Of a stretch of 64,000 nt of DNA, positions 50,463 through 58,804 are shown piece after piece. Position 1 is the first letter of the stretch; every line of letters begins with the position of its first letter. The translations under genes were made by a program, and so were the position numbers. Below the pieces are notes generated by a model. That model had not been told where the DNA came from and searched no databases. It saw only the letters and a program-made list of their open reading frames with translations. Origin of the DNA: Burkholderia ambifaria AMMD (GTDB taxonomy: Bacteria; Pseudomonadota; Gammaproteobacteria; Burkholderiales; Burkholderiaceae); assembly GCF_000203915.1 (NCBI RefSeq), contig NC_008392.1:1-64000 (forward strand), written 5' to 3'.

Positions 50463-50849
50463 TCAGGGCGCGCGCAACGCGCTGTCGAGCTCGTCGCGCG
50501 TCACGTCGAGCGCGACGTTGCATTCGATCTCGGCGTCCTCGACACGCGGCTTTTGTTCGTCCACCGCGCGCCGCGCGAGGTCGCACAGCCGGGTGCGCAC
50601 GCGCAGCCGGTCGTCCGCGCCGAGCGACGCATAGCGCGTGAGCACGTCGGGATCGAAGCGCAGGTCGACCACGCAGCGCCATTGACGCGCGTTTTCATCG
50701 GCCGGCACCCGCACCCATGACACCTGAATCGTGAGCCGGCCCGATGCGTCGTCGGTATGCACGACGAGGGTCGACTCCGATGGAAAGCCGTTCGCGAGCG
50801 CAGTCTCGAGTTCCGCGATGCGCTGCGAACGGTCGGGGGTGGCCGTCAT
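50463..50849 (-). CDS. DUF3022-like small protein, paralogue of the one at 41555
   Basis: A 128-residue soluble acidic protein. The central pattern [29 protein letters not shown] and the closing [10 protein letters not shown] match the paralogue at 41555-41920. Start ATG 50849 overlaps the stop of the DUF1328 gene by 4 bp, so the two are coupled. Function unknown; placement beside katE suggests the same stress programme. Confidence 0.72.
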   Translation of the reverse strand: MTATPDRSQRIAELETALANGFPSESTLVVHTDDASGRLTIQVSWVRVPADENARQWRCVVDLRFDPDVLTRYASLGADDRLRVRTRLCDLARRAVDEQKPRVEDAEIECNVALDVTRDELDSALRAP

Positions 50850-51007
50850 CGGCGTACGACACCCAGCAGCAACGTGACCAGGAAGATCACGACGAAGATG
50901 TAGAACAGGATCTTCGCGATCTCGGCCGCACCGGCCGCGATGCCGCCGAAGCCGAACACGGCCGCGATGATCGCGATGACGAAGAAGATGATGGCATATC
51001 TCAGCAT
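50846..51007 (-). CDS. DUF1328 (YtjA-like) small membrane protein
   Basis: A 53-residue protein, read directly from the sequence: two hydrophobic helices ([19 protein letters not shown] and [18 protein letters not shown]) around an AAGAAEIAK turn, closing with VRR. This is the DUF1328 pattern (YtjA in E. coli), a small inner-membrane protein of unknown function often induced by stress. Strong ribosome site CAGGAGGAATTC before the ATG. Overlaps the following gene by ATGA. Confidence 0.9.
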   Translation of the reverse strand: MLRYAIIFFVIAIIAAVFGFGGIAAGAAEIAKILFYIFVVIFLVTLLLGVVRR

Positions 51008-51061
51008 GAATTCCTCCTGGAGTCCTGAAGAACGACGATCGTCGGCGCGGGTCGCCGTCGA

Positions 51062-51244
51062 TCAATGCTTGTGCTTGGGTTTGCCGTGCGCCGGCGTCGA
51101 AGCCATTTTCTCGAGCTCCTTCTCGCTCATCGACTTGGCCATCGACTTCGACGGCGCCTTCAGATCCTTCATTTTCGTGTCACCGCGCTTGGCCGACAGG
51201 GCGGCCCCCGCCGCGCGCTGCTGGGCCTGGGATTTGGCTGGCAT
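51062..51244 (-). CDS. DUF3008 small basic protein
   Basis: A 60-residue Lys/Ser-rich protein. The start MPAKSQAQQRAAGAALSAKR and the SKSMAKSMSEKELEKMAST core match DUF3008. Function unknown; likely a small stress-related, possibly nucleic-acid-associated protein. It ends in a His/Lys tail. Leader AAAGGAGGAAATC gives strong translation. Located between rpoN and the DUF1328 gene on the same strand. Confidence 0.85.
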   Translation of the reverse strand: MPAKSQAQQRAAGAALSAKRGDTKMKDLKAPSKSMAKSMSEKELEKMASTPAHGKPKHKH

Positions 51245-51313
51245 GATTTCCTCCTTTCGGTGGCGCGCGCGACGGTCGCAATTCGCGGGCCGCGCGCGGT
51301 TTGGACGGTATCG

Positions 51314-52753
51314 TCAGGCGGCGTCGCGCCGACGCAATTCGGCCGGCGGGATCTTCATGGCCTGGCGATACTTGGTCACCGTACGACGAGCAAGAAGGAT
51401 GCCGCGCCCCGCGAGGTTCTGCGCGAGCGCGACATCGGACAGCGGGTCGGTATGGCGCTCGGCCGCGATCATGTCGCGGATCAGCACCTTCGCGGCCGAC
51501 GCCGAGCACACGCCCTTGCCGGCCGCTTCCAGTTTGCGCGGGAAGAAGTGCTTGAACTCGAACGTGCCGTGCGGCGTGGCCATGTACTTGTTGCCCGTCG
51601 CACGCGACACCGTCGATTCGTGCAGATCGAGCTCTTCCGCTATGTCGCGCAGCACGAGCGGCTTCATCGCGATCTCGCCGTAGCGGAAGAAGTCACGCTG
51701 CCGCGCGACGATGCATTCGCCGACGCGCTGGATCGTGTCGAAGCGCTTCTGCACGTTGCGGATCAGCCAGCGCGCTTCCTGCAATTGCTGGCCGAGCGGC
51801 GAATCGCGCTCGCCGCTCGACTGCGCGAACAGCGTCGCATAGCGTTCATGCAGCCGCGCGCGCGGCAGCACGGCCGGGTTGATCGTCACGATCCATTCGT
51901 CGCGCACCTGGCGCACGATCACGTCGGGCACCACATAGTCGCCGCGCGTGCTGCCGTAGTGATTGCCGGGGCGCGGATCGAGCCCGCGCACCAGTAAGCA
52001 CGCGGCCTGCATCGTCGCCTGGCTGCAGCCGACGCGCCGCTGAATCTCGGCGGTCTCGCGCCGCGCGAGCCGTTCGAGATGTTCGCGCGCGATCACCTTC
52101 GCTTCCGCGAGCGCCGGCGTGCCGGCGGGAATCGCGTCGAGCTGCAGCAGCAGGCATTCGGACAGCGAGCGTGCTGCGATCCCCGGGCGGTCGAGCATCT
52201 GCACGAGCCGCAACGCAACCCCGAGATCCTGTTCCGACAGCAGCAGCGCGGGATCGGCCGCGACCAGCAGCTCGGACAGCTCCTGACGCAGGTAGCCGTC
52301 CTCGTCGAGCGCGTCGATCACGATGCGCGCGGCCTCGCGATCGCGCCGGTTCAGCGGATAGAGACGCAGCGCGTCGTGCAGTTGCTGGTGCAGCGACGGC
52401 TCGGCGGCCATCCATTCGCCGGGCGACAGGTCGCTGACGTCGTCGCCCTGCCGGCCCGTGGTGCGCGGCGCCGGCGCGGCCGTGTACGACACGTCGCCGT
52501 CCGGCGGCCGCACGTCATCGCCATCGGGCACGGGCTCGGGCGCTGCGGCTTCTGCCGGATGGTCTGGCGCGTCGGTCTCGGCGACGGCTTCGTCGTCACC
52601 CTGGCCATCTTCGAGAAACGGATTCGAGTCGAGCGCCTGCCGCAATTCCTGCTGGAATTCGAGCGAAGACAGCTGCAGCAGACGCAGCGATTGCTGCAGC
52701 CTCGGTGTGAGTGCCAGATGCTGTCGCATCTGGAGCGCAAGCGTGACGGACAT
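51314..52753 (-). CDS. rpoN: RNA polymerase sigma-54 factor
   Basis: A 479-residue sigma-54. Region I is present at the N-terminus (LALTPRLQQSLRLLQLSSLEFQQEL), followed by an acidic linker (residues 45-120), the core-binding region, and the C-terminal RpoN box as ARRTVTKYRQ, which reads the -24 element. Since the housekeeping rpoN normally lies beside hpf and ptsN, this isolated gene is probably a second copy. No sigma-54 activator with an AAA+ domain is encoded in the window. Upstream lies an 8-bp tandem repeat. Confidence 0.94.
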   Translation of the reverse strand: MSVTLALQMRQHLALTPRLQQSLRLLQLSSLEFQQELRQALDSNPFLEDGQGDDEAVAETDAPDHPAEAAAPEPVPDGDDVRPPDGDVSYTAAPAPRTTGRQGDDVSDLSPGEWMAAEPSLHQQLHDALRLYPLNRRDREAARIVIDALDEDGYLRQELSELLVAADPALLLSEQDLGVALRLVQMLDRPGIAARSLSECLLLQLDAIPAGTPALAEAKVIAREHLERLARRETAEIQRRVGCSQATMQAACLLVRGLDPRPGNHYGSTRGDYVVPDVIVRQVRDEWIVTINPAVLPRARLHERYATLFAQSSGERDSPLGQQLQEARWLIRNVQKRFDTIQRVGECIVARQRDFFRYGEIAMKPLVLRDIAEELDLHESTVSRATGNKYMATPHGTFEFKHFFPRKLEAAGKGVCSASAAKVLIRDMIAAERHTDPLSDVALAQNLAGRGILLARRTVTKYRQAMKIPPAELRRRDAA

Positions 52754-53174
52754 CGATGCCCCTCCTGACTGTGTGCGAAATTCACGTGCAGGGATTCATG
52801 CACCTTTCATGCCAGGGCGGCGAACCGCCGTCTGGCAAGGCTTTCGCCGCTTCGCACCACATGATCCGGGCGCTTCGGAGCCGCTTTTTTACAAGCGCCG
52901 GGAAGTTAGGGGGCACGAAATTCGCGCAGGGCGCGCGCGGGGCGGAATGTGTATGGATGGACCTCGCGCCCTTCGGCGTTTCGTTGCTTCGTTGCTTCGT
53001 TGCTTCGTTGCTTCGTTGCTTCGTTGCTTCGTTGCTTCGTTGCTTCGTTGCTTCGTCGCTTCGTTGCTTCGTCGCTTCGTCGCTTCGTCGCTTCGTCGCT
53101 TCGTCGCTTCGTTGCTGCGTTGCTTCGGTGCTTCGTCGCTTCGGCGGCGGCCCGGCGATGCGTACCGCGTCAGG
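52754..53174. other. Upstream region of rpoN with a tandem repeat, no gene
   Basis: About 420 bp without a supportable gene. The first 225 bp next to rpoN should carry its promoter; I cannot point to -35/-10 boxes with confidence. The remainder is the 8-bp repeat listed separately. Confidence 0.5.
52980..53139. repeat. Octamer tandem repeat TTCGTTGC/TTCGTCGC, about 20 units
   Basis: Nine perfect TTCGTTGC units (52980-53051) are followed by a mix of TTCGTCGC and TTCGTTGC, then three decayed units, to 53139. The T-to-C variant units are clustered on the right. With an 8-bp unit all three frames read the same eight-residue peptide, which creates open frames that are not genes. It is 227 bp upstream of the rpoN start. 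Confidence 0.97.
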
Positions 53175-53483
53175 TCAGTACTGCATCAGCGGCGGTGTGC
53201 CCGGCAGCGGCCGGTCGCCCTCCACGCCGTTCGGCCCCGGCTGCGGCACGTCGACCGCCGCGCCGCCGGTCGCGCCCGGGGGCATCGTGTTGTGCGGCGA
53301 CGGACGCGTGTCGTAGCGGGTATTCGCGTCCGGCATGGTCGTGGTCGGCGACGCGCCATGCGCGCCCGGCGGCGCCGGCGGTGCGCCGCGCGGGCCATAG
53401 GTTTGCGGTTGCGTGCATGCGCCCAGCGCGCACGCGGCGGCGAACGCACATGCGCCTACGCGTATCGTCTGGATCGGCTTCAT
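53175..53483 (-). CDS. Small lipoprotein, proline/glycine-rich
   Basis: A 102-residue precursor with a lipoprotein signal: basic start, AFAAACALGAC with the lipobox Cys at about residue 21. The mature part is low-complexity, rich in Pro, Gly, Thr and Asn, ending GTPPLMQY. It is anchored in the inner or outer membrane. Function unknown. ATG 53483 has GGAGGATTCC upstream. Confidence 0.72.
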   Translation of the reverse strand: MKPIQTIRVGACAFAAACALGACTQPQTYGPRGAPPAPPGAHGASPTTTMPDANTRYDTRPSPHNTMPPGATGGAAVDVPQPGPNGVEGDRPLPGTPPLMQY

Positions 53484-53532
53484 CGGAATCCTCCGTGGAA
53501 TCGGCGGCCCTGGCCGGCCATCGCGGCACGGC

Positions 53533-53844
53533 TCAGAGCCGGTTGAAATGGAAATCGCCCGCATACGCGGTCGGCGCGCGACGCGCCATCATCGTGTCGA
53601 ATTCGGCCGCGACGCGCGTCAGTGCGCCGCGTTGGCGGTCGGTGCCGGCCCGTTCGAGCGCCGCGAACGCGTCGGCGTCGAAGGTGACGGTCAGCGACGC
53701 CGGATGGCCGTCGACGCGAAAGCCGAAATGCAGTGCGCCGGACGGCTGCTCCTCGACATGGAACGGCATCGCGCGCGCCTCGAAATGGCGGCCGAGGGTC
53801 TCGGCCATGTCGCGCAGCATGCCGGGTTTCACGCTGATGCTCAT
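53533..53844 (-). CDS. Small protein of unknown function, DUF3022/DUF1488-like layout
   Basis: A 103-residue soluble protein. FHVEEQPSGALHFGFRVDGHPASLTVTFDADAFAAL reads as a beta-hairpin followed by helix, similar in layout, although not clearly in sequence, to the proteins at 40420, 41555 and 50463. Start ATG overlaps the stop of the upstream proline-rich gene by ATGA. No family is recognised. Confidence 0.65.
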   Translation of the reverse strand: MSISVKPGMLRDMAETLGRHFEARAMPFHVEEQPSGALHFGFRVDGHPASLTVTFDADAFAALERAGTDRQRGALTRVAAEFDTMMARRAPTAYAGDFHFNRL

Positions 53845-54098
53845 CGTGGGCCCTCCATGGATGGGGTGAACGCGGCCGGCGGCACGCGCGTCGGCAGCGC
53901 GTGAACCGGCGGCTCCCGGGTCGGCGGCTCGCGTTCCGGCGGCGGGTGCACCGGCGGGTCGCCCTCGGGATCGTGAAACGGTTCCGGCGTGCCGGGCGGC
54001 ACGATATCCGGCTCGGGCGGCTCGGGCTCCGGCGTGATGCCGGGCGGCGGCGGCTCGGGCCGGTGCAACGACTGGGCGGGGTGTCGATTCATGGGCAT
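53841..54098 (-). CDS. Proline-rich small protein
   Basis: An 85-residue protein in which nearly every third residue is Pro (PEPPPPGITPEPEPPEPDIVPPGTPEPFHDPEG and so on); disordered and acidic. ATG 54098 has AGGAG 12 bases upstream; a second ATG at 54092 is possible. The frame stays open further upstream through the 11-bp repeat, which is spurious. Coupled to the next gene by ATGA. No homologue can be named. Confidence 0.55.
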   Translation of the reverse strand: MPMNRHPAQSLHRPEPPPPGITPEPEPPEPDIVPPGTPEPFHDPEGDPPVHPPPEREPPTREPPVHALPTRVPPAAFTPSMEGPR

Positions 54099-54566
54099 TC
54101 GATCGTGTCGCTCCTCAACGGCCCGGACCGGTGATGCGCGGGCGCACGCCGCTCGAGGGTCTACGCACTCGTGATCCGCAAGCCGCATGCCGGGCGGGGC
54201 GTTCGCGTGGTGTCCGCGAGCCTGCATGCCGTCCACGTGCCGTCCGCGTGCCGGGCGGCTGCCACCGCGTGCCCGCTGCGCGCCGTCCACGTGCCGTCCG
54301 CGTGCCGGCCGTGTGCCATCTGCGCGCCGTCCACGTGTCCTCTGCCTGCCCTCTGCATACCCTCTGCATACCCTCTGCGTCCCGGCCGCGTGCCCGCTGC
54401 GTACCCTCTGCGTCCCGGCCGCGTGCCCGCTGCGTGCCATCTGCGTCCCGGCCGCGTACCCCCCGCGTGCCGTCCAGTCCGGCACCGTCCGCCCGGGCGC
54501 GCATGCCGCCCCAGACCGCGCCGTGCATTCGCTACACCGCGCGCTGCAATTCTTTCAAGAGAGTCG
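54099..54566. other. Gene-less stretch mostly made of an 11-bp repeat
   Basis: Nothing but the repeat array (54229-54480) and short flanks. Several frames are open on both strands, as expected for GC-rich repeats; none has a ribosome site. Confidence 0.55.
54229..54480. repeat. Degenerate 11-bp tandem repeat, about 22 units
   Basis: Units fit CCNNCNGCGTN: CCGTCCACGTG, CCGTCCGCGTG, CCGGCCGTGTG, CCATCTGCGCG, CCCTCTGCATA twice in a row, CCCTCTGCGTC, CCGGCCGCGTG, CCCGCTGCGTG and others. A higher-order unit of three (CCCTCTGCGTC-CCGGCCGCGTG-CCCGCTGCGTR) is repeated near 54370-54440. One unit near 54255 is expanded. Confidence 0.9.
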
Positions 54567-54872
54567 CTACGCTTCGTATGCGGCCATCACGAGCCACAGC
54601 TCGCGGCCGTCGTCGCGCACCCGCGCGGCGAGCGCATACGGATCGTGCGGGTCGCACGCGCGCTGCAGGGCCAACCGCGCCGGCTCAGTCGAGCCGAACG
54701 TCTCGTCGCCGAGCGGCCGCACGTCGGCCTTGCCTTCGAACATCCTGCGATCGGGCCGGTAGATCAGCGGCTCGTGTTTCCACGTGCTGAAATGGCTCTT
54801 CACCGAATCGAACCCGCCGCCGCATACGTTGACTTCATAGCGCACCCCTGGTCGCTGTTTGGGATTGGTCAT
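54567..54872 (-). CDS. Small protein of unknown function
   Basis: A 101-residue soluble protein with regions VRYEVNVCGGGFDSVKSHFSTWKHEPLIYRPDRRMFEG and RDDGRELWLVMAAYEA. Start ATG 54872 has GGAGGCACG upstream. Codon choice is that of genuine genes here. I do not recognise the family. It is divergent from the gene at 55018. Confidence 0.65.
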   Translation of the reverse strand: MTNPKQRPGVRYEVNVCGGGFDSVKSHFSTWKHEPLIYRPDRRMFEGKADVRPLGDETFGSTEPARLALQRACDPHDPYALAARVRDDGRELWLVMAAYEA

Positions 54873-55017
54873 CGTGCCTCCTGTGCGTGTGTGCATGTGC
54901 GGCATATCGGGCCGCGCGCGCGTCGTCGCCGCCCAAGCGGCAAATCGCGTGCCGCATCCCGCCGCGGGCACGGCCGTTGCGCTGAATGGTTCATCGTCAC
55001 CGACACGGAGGCTTGCC

Positions 55018-55269
55018 ATGAAGGATTCGACCCGGTCCGGCCGCGACGCGCCGGCGCACGAGCAACCCGACACGTCGCCGCCGCTGAAGCATCAGGATCA
55101 GACGAAAACGCGCCACTCCGAGCGGCACATCGACAAGCAGCTCGAGGACACGTTTCCCGCCAGCGATCCGCCCGCGACCGGCGGCGTCACGCGCATCGAA
55201 CCCGACACGCCGCCGGGCACGCATGACGACGGCCCATGGCAAGACCCGGCCAAACGTCGCGACAAATGA
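55018..55269 (+). CDS. Small hydrophilic protein with a DTFPASDPP motif
   Basis: An 83-residue polar, probably disordered protein. The stretch HIDKQLEDTFPASDPPATGG recurs in short proteins encoded in stress regions of many proteobacteria; function unknown. ATG 55018 follows ACGGAGGCTTGCC. It precedes the CBS-domain gene by 94 bp on the same strand. Confidence 0.7.
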   Translation: MKDSTRSGRDAPAHEQPDTSPPLKHQDQTKTRHSERHIDKQLEDTFPASDPPATGGVTRIEPDTPPGTHDDGPWQDPAKRRDK

Positions 55270-55363
55270 CGGATGACGGCCGGGAAGGTGCGGTGGCCGC
55301 GCGCGTCGCGGCACGCCGCTTGCTGAATCGAATGGCCCCGCTTCAACCTGGAAGGAGGACCTG

Positions 55364-55795
55364 ATGCATCGCGTCAACGAAATCATGTCGCAGGACGTCG
55401 TGCATATCGCGCCGACCGACTCGATCCGCCACGCCGCGCAACTGATGGAGCGCTACGACATCGGCGCGCTGCCCGTGTGCGACAACAACCGGCTGGTCGG
55501 GATGGTCACGGACCGCGACCTCACGGTGCGCGCGATCTCGGTCGGCAAGCCACCGGAAACGCGGATTCATGAAGTCGCGTCGGGCCCGATCGAATGGTGT
55601 TTCGAGGACGATCCGCTGGACGAAATCCAGCATTACATGGCGGACGCGCAGTTGCGCCGCCTGCCGGTCGTGGATCACGACCAGCGTCTGGTCGGCATGC
55701 TGTCGCTCGCGGACATCGCGACGCGCACGGCCGGCCCGATACGTGACGAAGTCGCGAACACGCTCGAAGGCGTGTCGCAACCGAAGCGGACGTGA
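55364..55795 (+). CDS. Stand-alone tandem CBS-domain protein
   Basis: A 143-residue cytosolic protein made of two CBS domains (VNEIMSQDVVHIAPTDSIRHAAQLM and IQHYMADAQLRRLPVVDHDQRLVGMLSLADIA), one Bateman module that usually binds adenosine nucleotides. Stand-alone CBS proteins often act as energy or redox sensors. ATG 55364 after GGAAGGAGGACCTG, a very strong site. It precedes the PRC-barrel gene. Confidence 0.92.
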   Translation: MHRVNEIMSQDVVHIAPTDSIRHAAQLMERYDIGALPVCDNNRLVGMVTDRDLTVRAISVGKPPETRIHEVASGPIEWCFEDDPLDEIQHYMADAQLRRLPVVDHDQRLVGMLSLADIATRTAGPIRDEVANTLEGVSQPKRT

Positions 55796-55885
55796 CGGGG
55801 CGATCCTCGCCTCGCCCGATAACCCGCGCGACCCGGAGGGCCCATCCCGGGCACGGTCGCGCCCCATGCAGCCAGGAGGACAACC

Positions 55886-56368
55886 ATGCAGACTCCCGAT
55901 CAAGGACGGACCCGCATCATCGGCAAGGGCGCCGCGACGGCGGAGGGCCCCGGCCCGGACGTGATGGCGGCCGACACGCTGGAAGGCGACAAGGTCTATA
56001 CGACCGATGGCGACGACGTCGGCAAGATCAAGGACATCATGCTCGACGTGCGCTCGGGCCGCATCGCGTATGCGGTGCTCTCGAGCGGCGGCCTGCTCGG
56101 CATCGGCGACAAGCTGCTCGCGATTCCATGGAGCGCGCTGACGCTCGATACCGAACGCAAATGCTTCCTGCTGTCGGTGTCGTCAGAGCGGATCAAGAAC
56201 GCACCGGGCTTCGACAAGGATCACTGGCCGGCGATGGCCGACCCGCAATGGGCCGGGCCGCTGCACGAGTACTACGGCAGCACGCCGTACTGGAGCGCCG
56301 GCGATGAGCTCGGGCTGACCGATCCGACCGAAGACCTCAACGATCCGCGTACGCGCGGCACGCATTAA
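55886..56368 (+). CDS. PRC-barrel domain protein
   Basis: A 160-residue soluble protein. The PRC-barrel core covers about residues 28-105 (ADTLEGDKVYTTDGDDVGKIKDIMLDVRSGRIAYAVLSSGG). Such single-barrel proteins occur in stress regions of many bacteria; they may bind RNA, polyphosphate or partners, role unknown. A C-terminal Trp/Tyr-rich extension follows. ATG 55886 with AGGAGGACAACC. A good terminator follows at 56405. Confidence 0.9.
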   Translation: MQTPDQGRTRIIGKGAATAEGPGPDVMAADTLEGDKVYTTDGDDVGKIKDIMLDVRSGRIAYAVLSSGGLLGIGDKLLAIPWSALTLDTERKCFLLSVSSERIKNAPGFDKDHWPAMADPQWAGPLHEYYGSTPYWSAGDELGLTDPTEDLNDPRTRGTH

Positions 56369-56404
56369 AACGGCTTACGATTTGCCGGTGAGTTAGCCGA
56401 CGGA

Positions 56405-56430
56405 GCCCCGCTCGATGCGGGGCTTTTTTT
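56405..56430 (+). terminator. Rho-independent terminator after the PRC-barrel gene
   Basis: GCCCCGC (56405-56411), loop TCGAT, GCGGGGC (56417-56423), then seven T. It is the best terminator of the window and closes the CBS/PRC transcript. Confidence 0.93.
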
Positions 56431-56622
56431 GTGCGTTTCTCGAGCTTTTTCGCTGAATTGCGCTGACGGCCGGAGCCAACCAACTCCGCCATTCATTGAT
56501 AACCAAACAACATCAATCCTTCCAAAAATCGCACTTATCGTTTCCCCGTCTCCGGGCGAACATGGCGAAAACGACAATCAACCGCTCCCCGCGCATTTTC
56601 CCGATTCACTGGAGACACCCAG

Positions 56623-57918
56623 ATGCACCCCTCGCCCAGCCTTCCGACCGGACGTTCGAAGGCCGCCGCGGTATTCCGCGTAACGGCCGGCAACTTCCTC
56701 GAGCAGTTCGACTTCTTCCTGTTCGGCTTCTACGCCACCCAGATCGCGGCCGTGTTCTTTCCCGCCGCGAGCGAGTTCGCGTCCCTGATGATGACGTTCG
56801 CCGTGTTCGGCGCCGGCTTCCTGATGCGGCCGCTGGGTGCGATCGTGCTGGGCGCGTACATCGACGATGTCGGCCGCCGCAAGGGCCTCATCGTCACGCT
56901 GGCGATCATGGCGAGCGGCACCATCCTGATCGCGTTCGTGCCGGGCTACGCGACGATCGGCCTGCTCGCGCCGGCACTCGTGCTGCTCGGGCGCCTGTTG
57001 CAGGGCTTTTCGGCGGGAGCCGAGCTGGGCGGCGTGTCGGTCTATCTGGCCGAGATGGCCACGCCCGGCCGCAAGGGCTTCTTCACGAGCTGGCAGTCCG
57101 CCAGCCAGCAGGTCGCGATCGTCGTCGCGGCGGCTCTCGGCTTCGCGCTCAATCACTGGCTCAGCGCGTCAGCCATCGCCGCCTGGGGCTGGCGCGTGCC
57201 GTTCTTCGTCGGCTGCATGATCGTGCCGTTCATCTTCATGCTGCGCCGCAAACTGGAGGAAACGCAGGAGTTCAAGGCACGCCGGCATCGCCCGAGCATG
57301 AAGGAAGTCTTCACCACGCTGATGCAGAACTGGCGCGTCGTGGTCGCCGGCATGATGCTGGTCGCGATGACCACGACCAGCTTCTATCTGATCACGGTCT
57401 ATGCACCGACCTTCGGCAAGACCGTCTTGCACCTGAGCACCGCCGACAGCCTGCTCGTCACGCTGTGCGTCGGCCTGTCGAACTTCGTCTGGCTGCCGAT
57501 CGGCGGCGCGCTGTCCGATCGCATCGGCCGCCGGCCGCTGCTCGTCGGCATGACGGTGCTCGCGATCGCGACCGCCTATCCCGCGCTGTCGCTGCTCGCT
57601 CATGCGCCGTCGTTCGTCAACATGCTGCTCGTGCTGCTGTGGCTGTCGTTCATGTACGGGATCTACAACGGCGCGATGGTCGTCGCGCTCACGGAAGTGA
57701 TGCCGGTGGAAGTGCGCGTTGCAGGCTTCTCGCTCGCCTACAGCCTCGCGACGGCCGTGTTCGGCGGCTTCACGCCCGCCATCTCGACCGCGCTCATCCA
57801 CATGACCGGCGACAAGGCCGCACCGGGCTACTGGATGAGCCTTGCCGCGGCGTGCGCGCTGCTTGCGACGTTCGCGCTCTATCGCCGGCACGCGGCGACG
57901 CTCACGCCCGCGCACTGA
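56623..57918 (+). CDS. citA: Citrate/tricarboxylate-proton symporter, CitA type (MHS family)
   Basis: A 431-residue permease of the metabolite:H+ symporter family, the same length as the plasmid CitA citrate carrier. The start of helix 1 ([20 protein letters not shown]), the loop motif [12 protein letters not shown] and the region [22 protein letters not shown] match CitA closely; TcuC, the tricarballylate carrier, is an alternative. It imports citrate or similar acids with protons. A gene for a periplasmic ModA-like protein follows; the pair is unusual, since symporters of this type need no binding protein. Confidence 0.85.
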   Translation: MHPSPSLPTGRSKAAAVFRVTAGNFLEQFDFFLFGFYATQIAAVFFPAASEFASLMMTFAVFGAGFLMRPLGAIVLGAYIDDVGRRKGLIVTLAIMASGTILIAFVPGYATIGLLAPALVLLGRLLQGFSAGAELGGVSVYLAEMATPGRKGFFTSWQSASQQVAIVVAAALGFALNHWLSASAIAAWGWRVPFFVGCMIVPFIFMLRRKLEETQEFKARRHRPSMKEVFTTLMQNWRVVVAGMMLVAMTTTSFYLITVYAPTFGKTVLHLSTADSLLVTLCVGLSNFVWLPIGGALSDRIGRRPLLVGMTVLAIATAYPALSLLAHAPSFVNMLLVLLWLSFMYGIYNGAMVVALTEVMPVEVRVAGFSLAYSLATAVFGGFTPAISTALIHMTGDKAAPGYWMSLAAACALLATFALYRRHAATLTPAH

Positions 57919-57963
57919 CGCGTGATGCCGAACGACCTGCCCCGACTTCGTACGACCCGGACC

Positions 57964-58764
57964 ATGACAACGACCATGACGATGAAAAACCTGCTTCTGA
58001 AACTGTGCGCGACCGCGCTCGTCGCCACCACCGCGGTGAGCGCGAACGTGCAGGCCGCCGACCTGCACGTGATGAGCTCGGGCGGCTTCACGGCCGCCTA
58101 CAAGCTGCTCGGCCCGCAGTTCGCGTCCGGCACGGGCAACACGCTCGCCACCGCGCTCGGCCCGTCGATGGGTAAGTCGCCCGAAGCGATTCCGAACCGG
58201 CTCGCGCGCGGCGAGCCCGCCGACGCGGTGATCATGGTCGGCTACGCGCTCGACGATCTGATCAAGCAAGGCAAGGTGATCGCCGGATCGCGCGTCGAGC
58301 TGGCCGATTCGCGCATCGGCATGGTCGTGCGCGACGGCGCGGCGAAACCCGACATCAGCTCGCCCGACGCGCTGAAGCAGGTGCTGCTGCACGCGAAGTC
58401 GATCGCCTATTCGGACAGCGCGAGCGGCGTGTACATCGAGCGGGAACTGTTCAAGAAGCTCGGCATCGAGGATCAGGTGAAAGCGAAGGCGAAGATGGTC
58501 CCGCGGATTCCGGTTGCGTCCGTGGTCGCGAACGGCGACTACGAAATCGGCTTCCAGCAGGTCAGCGAACTGCTGCCGGTTAAAGGCGCGACCTTCGTCG
58601 GCAAGATTCCCGAATCGCTGCAGTCGGTCACGCGTTTCGCCGCCGGCATCCCCGTCGGCGCGCAACATCCGAAGGAAGCGAAGGCGCTGCTCGACTATCT
58701 CGCGTCGCCCGACGTGCAGTCGGAAGTGAAATCGACCGGGCTGGATTCCGTCTCCGCACACTGA
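57964..58764 (+). CDS. Periplasmic ModA-like substrate-binding protein
   Basis: A 266-residue secreted protein. A signal peptide (MKNLLLKLCATALVATTAVSANVQA) is preceded by several possible starts: ATG 57964, 57976 or 57982; no clear ribosome site decides. The mature protein resembles ModA-type binding proteins (DLHVMSSGGFTAAYKLLGPQF, PADAVIMVGYALDDLI). Homologues beside organic-acid carriers exist, and molybdate transport is not implied as no modBC is nearby. Possible role: sensing or presenting an organic acid for the preceding symporter. Confidence 0.8.
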   Translation: MTTTMTMKNLLLKLCATALVATTAVSANVQAADLHVMSSGGFTAAYKLLGPQFASGTGNTLATALGPSMGKSPEAIPNRLARGEPADAVIMVGYALDDLIKQGKVIAGSRVELADSRIGMVVRDGAAKPDISSPDALKQVLLHAKSIAYSDSASGVYIERELFKKLGIEDQVKAKAKMVPRIPVASVVANGDYEIGFQQVSELLPVKGATFVGKIPESLQSVTRFAAGIPVGAQHPKEAKALLDYLASPDVQSEVKSTGLDSVSAH

Positions 58765-58776
58765 GCCCGCACCAAA

Positions 58777-58804
58777 GGGAAGGCGTGCGTCAGACCGCCT
58801 TCCC
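58777..58804. terminator. Bidirectional hairpin between convergent genes
   Basis: GGGAAGGCG (58777-58785) and CGCCTTCCC (58796-58804) form a perfect 9-bp stem, overlapping the 3' end of dctA. No long T-run is present; a role for both transcripts is likely because the genes converge here. Confidence 0.6.

Noticed and set aside
52949..53869. Plus-strand frames through the octamer repeat, reading RCFVASLL repeats
   Set aside because: They arise because an 8-bp unit reads the same in every frame. No ribosome site; real small genes lie on the other strand on the right.
54099..54485. Extension of the proline-rich protein through the 11-bp repeat
   Set aside because: The sequence changes from Pro-rich to Arg/Gly/His-rich at the repeat border, and a ribosome site exists only before 54098.
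57922..58764. Molybdate transport system from the ModA-like protein
   Set aside because: No modB, modC or molybdate regulator is present; the neighbour is an organic-acid symporter, so a molybdate role is not supported.
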